A DNA stretch of 64,000 nt from Bacteroidota bacterium (GTDB lineage: Bacteria; Bacteroidota; Bacteroidia; Flavobacteriales; Flavobacteriaceae), in assembly GCA_024279425.1 (NCBI GenBank), contig JAJRRO010000037.1:62001-126000 (forward strand), read 5' to 3'. Made by a program: the position numbers and the translations under genes. Under the pieces are notes generated by a model. The model worked only from the letters and a program-made list of their open reading frames with translations, did not search any database and was not told the DNA's origin. Of the stretch, positions 63,709 through 64,000 are shown one piece after another; position 1 is the stretch's first letter; every line of letters starts with the position of its first letter.

Positions 63709-64000
63709 ATGAAAGTATTATTCATTGGAGGAACTGGAAATATAAGCACGGCATCCAGTCAATTAGCGGTTGGCCAAGGTGCGGAATTATACCTCCTCAA
63801 CAGAGGAAGTTCAAAAATAGATATTTCTGGAGCGAAAACAATAATTAGTGATATTAATAGGCCCAATGAACTATTGGAACTTGATAAACATCAGTGGGAT
63901 GTAGTAGTCAACTGGATTGCCTTTACACCCGAGGATATTGAGCGGGATATTGCGCTATTCAAGGGAAAGACCAAACAGTACATTTTTATTAGTTCGGCCT
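63709..64000 (+). CDS. NAD-dependent epimerase/dehydratase, 3' partial
   Basis: It starts MKVLFIGGTGNISTASSQ at ATG 63709 and is open to the window end (97 codons). The Rossmann motif GGTGNIS and the strand DVVVNWIAF followed by YIFISSA mark an extended SDR, perhaps of the type acting on nucleotide sugars. It is divergent from the exported isomerase. Confidence 0.85.
   Translation, partial: MKVLFIGGTGNISTASSQLAVGQGAELYLLNRGSSKIDISGAKTIISDINRPNELLELDKHQWDVVVNWIAFTPEDIERDIALFKGKTKQYIFISSA

Overview
The window looks like a chromosomal segment from a marine, algal-polysaccharide-degrading member of the Flavobacteriia (Bacteroidota), of the kind seen in Maribacter, Zobellia or Arenibacter; the genus is inferred, not proven. 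The reasons are low GC, promoters with TAnnTTTG-like -7 elements, weak Shine-Dalgarno sequences, many lipoprotein and Tat signal peptides, a TonB-dependent receptor, sulfatase and FGE, and the dispersed RPERSRRE-coding and GACCTGACAGG palindromic repeats that I associate with this class. No tRNA, rRNA, CRISPR array, transposase or prophage gene was seen.

1-17.1 kb is a sugar-catabolism region. It holds a partial SDR, transketolase, a Tat-exported Gfo/Idh/MocA oxidoreductase and an S1 sulfatase. Next come aldose 1-epimerase and a genuine formylglycine-generating enzyme in an operon with galK and galT. A beta-propeller protein, a second Tat-Gfo/Idh/MocA, a DUF5077/DUF3472 lipoprotein, an aldo/keto reductase and a second SDR follow. 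Together they suggest desulfation of a sulfated galactan followed by the Leloir pathway and the pentose phosphate pathway.

17.2-36.4 kb is a coherent stress/quiescence island: HPF, five UspA genes (one decayed), a divergent HMA-fold protein, a ROK sugar kinase, CbpA/CbpM, thioredoxin, and a PAS histidine kinase with FixL-like heme-ligand positions. The kinase is paired with a REC-cNMP-HTH(Crp) regulator. The island also holds a baeRF-like protein, an ATP-cone/Mrr nuclease, a beta-CASP RNase, a frameshifted D-2-hydroxyacid dehydrogenase, cardiolipin synthase and four divergent small helical paralogues. Ten palindromes of the form TGAYNNNNRTCA (nine exact, one degenerate) lie upstream of these genes. 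A TAnnTTTA-like element follows each at a nearly constant distance, which is the geometry of FNR class II activation. I read this as a single oxygen- or energy-responsive regulon controlled by the two-component system inside the island. It is the most interesting system in the window.

36.5-50.3 kb is mostly housekeeping: TrxB, a dipeptide epimerase/alpha-oxoamine synthase pair, a PadR-PspC-DUF2807 envelope-stress operon, DUF4870, DUF4442, AIM24-like, DUF2461, NUDIX, DacB-like carboxypeptidase, a conserved 65-aa protein, a small lipoprotein and OxyR. Intergenic repeats are concentrated here.

50.3-64 kb carries an efflux operon (adaptor, ABC permease, TolC-like) without an ATPase but with a large operator-like palindrome. 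It also has Dps, a truncated TPR protein, a TonB-dependent receptor, an AhpD-like protein, DoxX, an SLC45-like MFS transporter, a Crp-family regulator, a Tat-exported sugar isomerase-like protein and the start of a Rossmann-fold epimerase that runs off the end.
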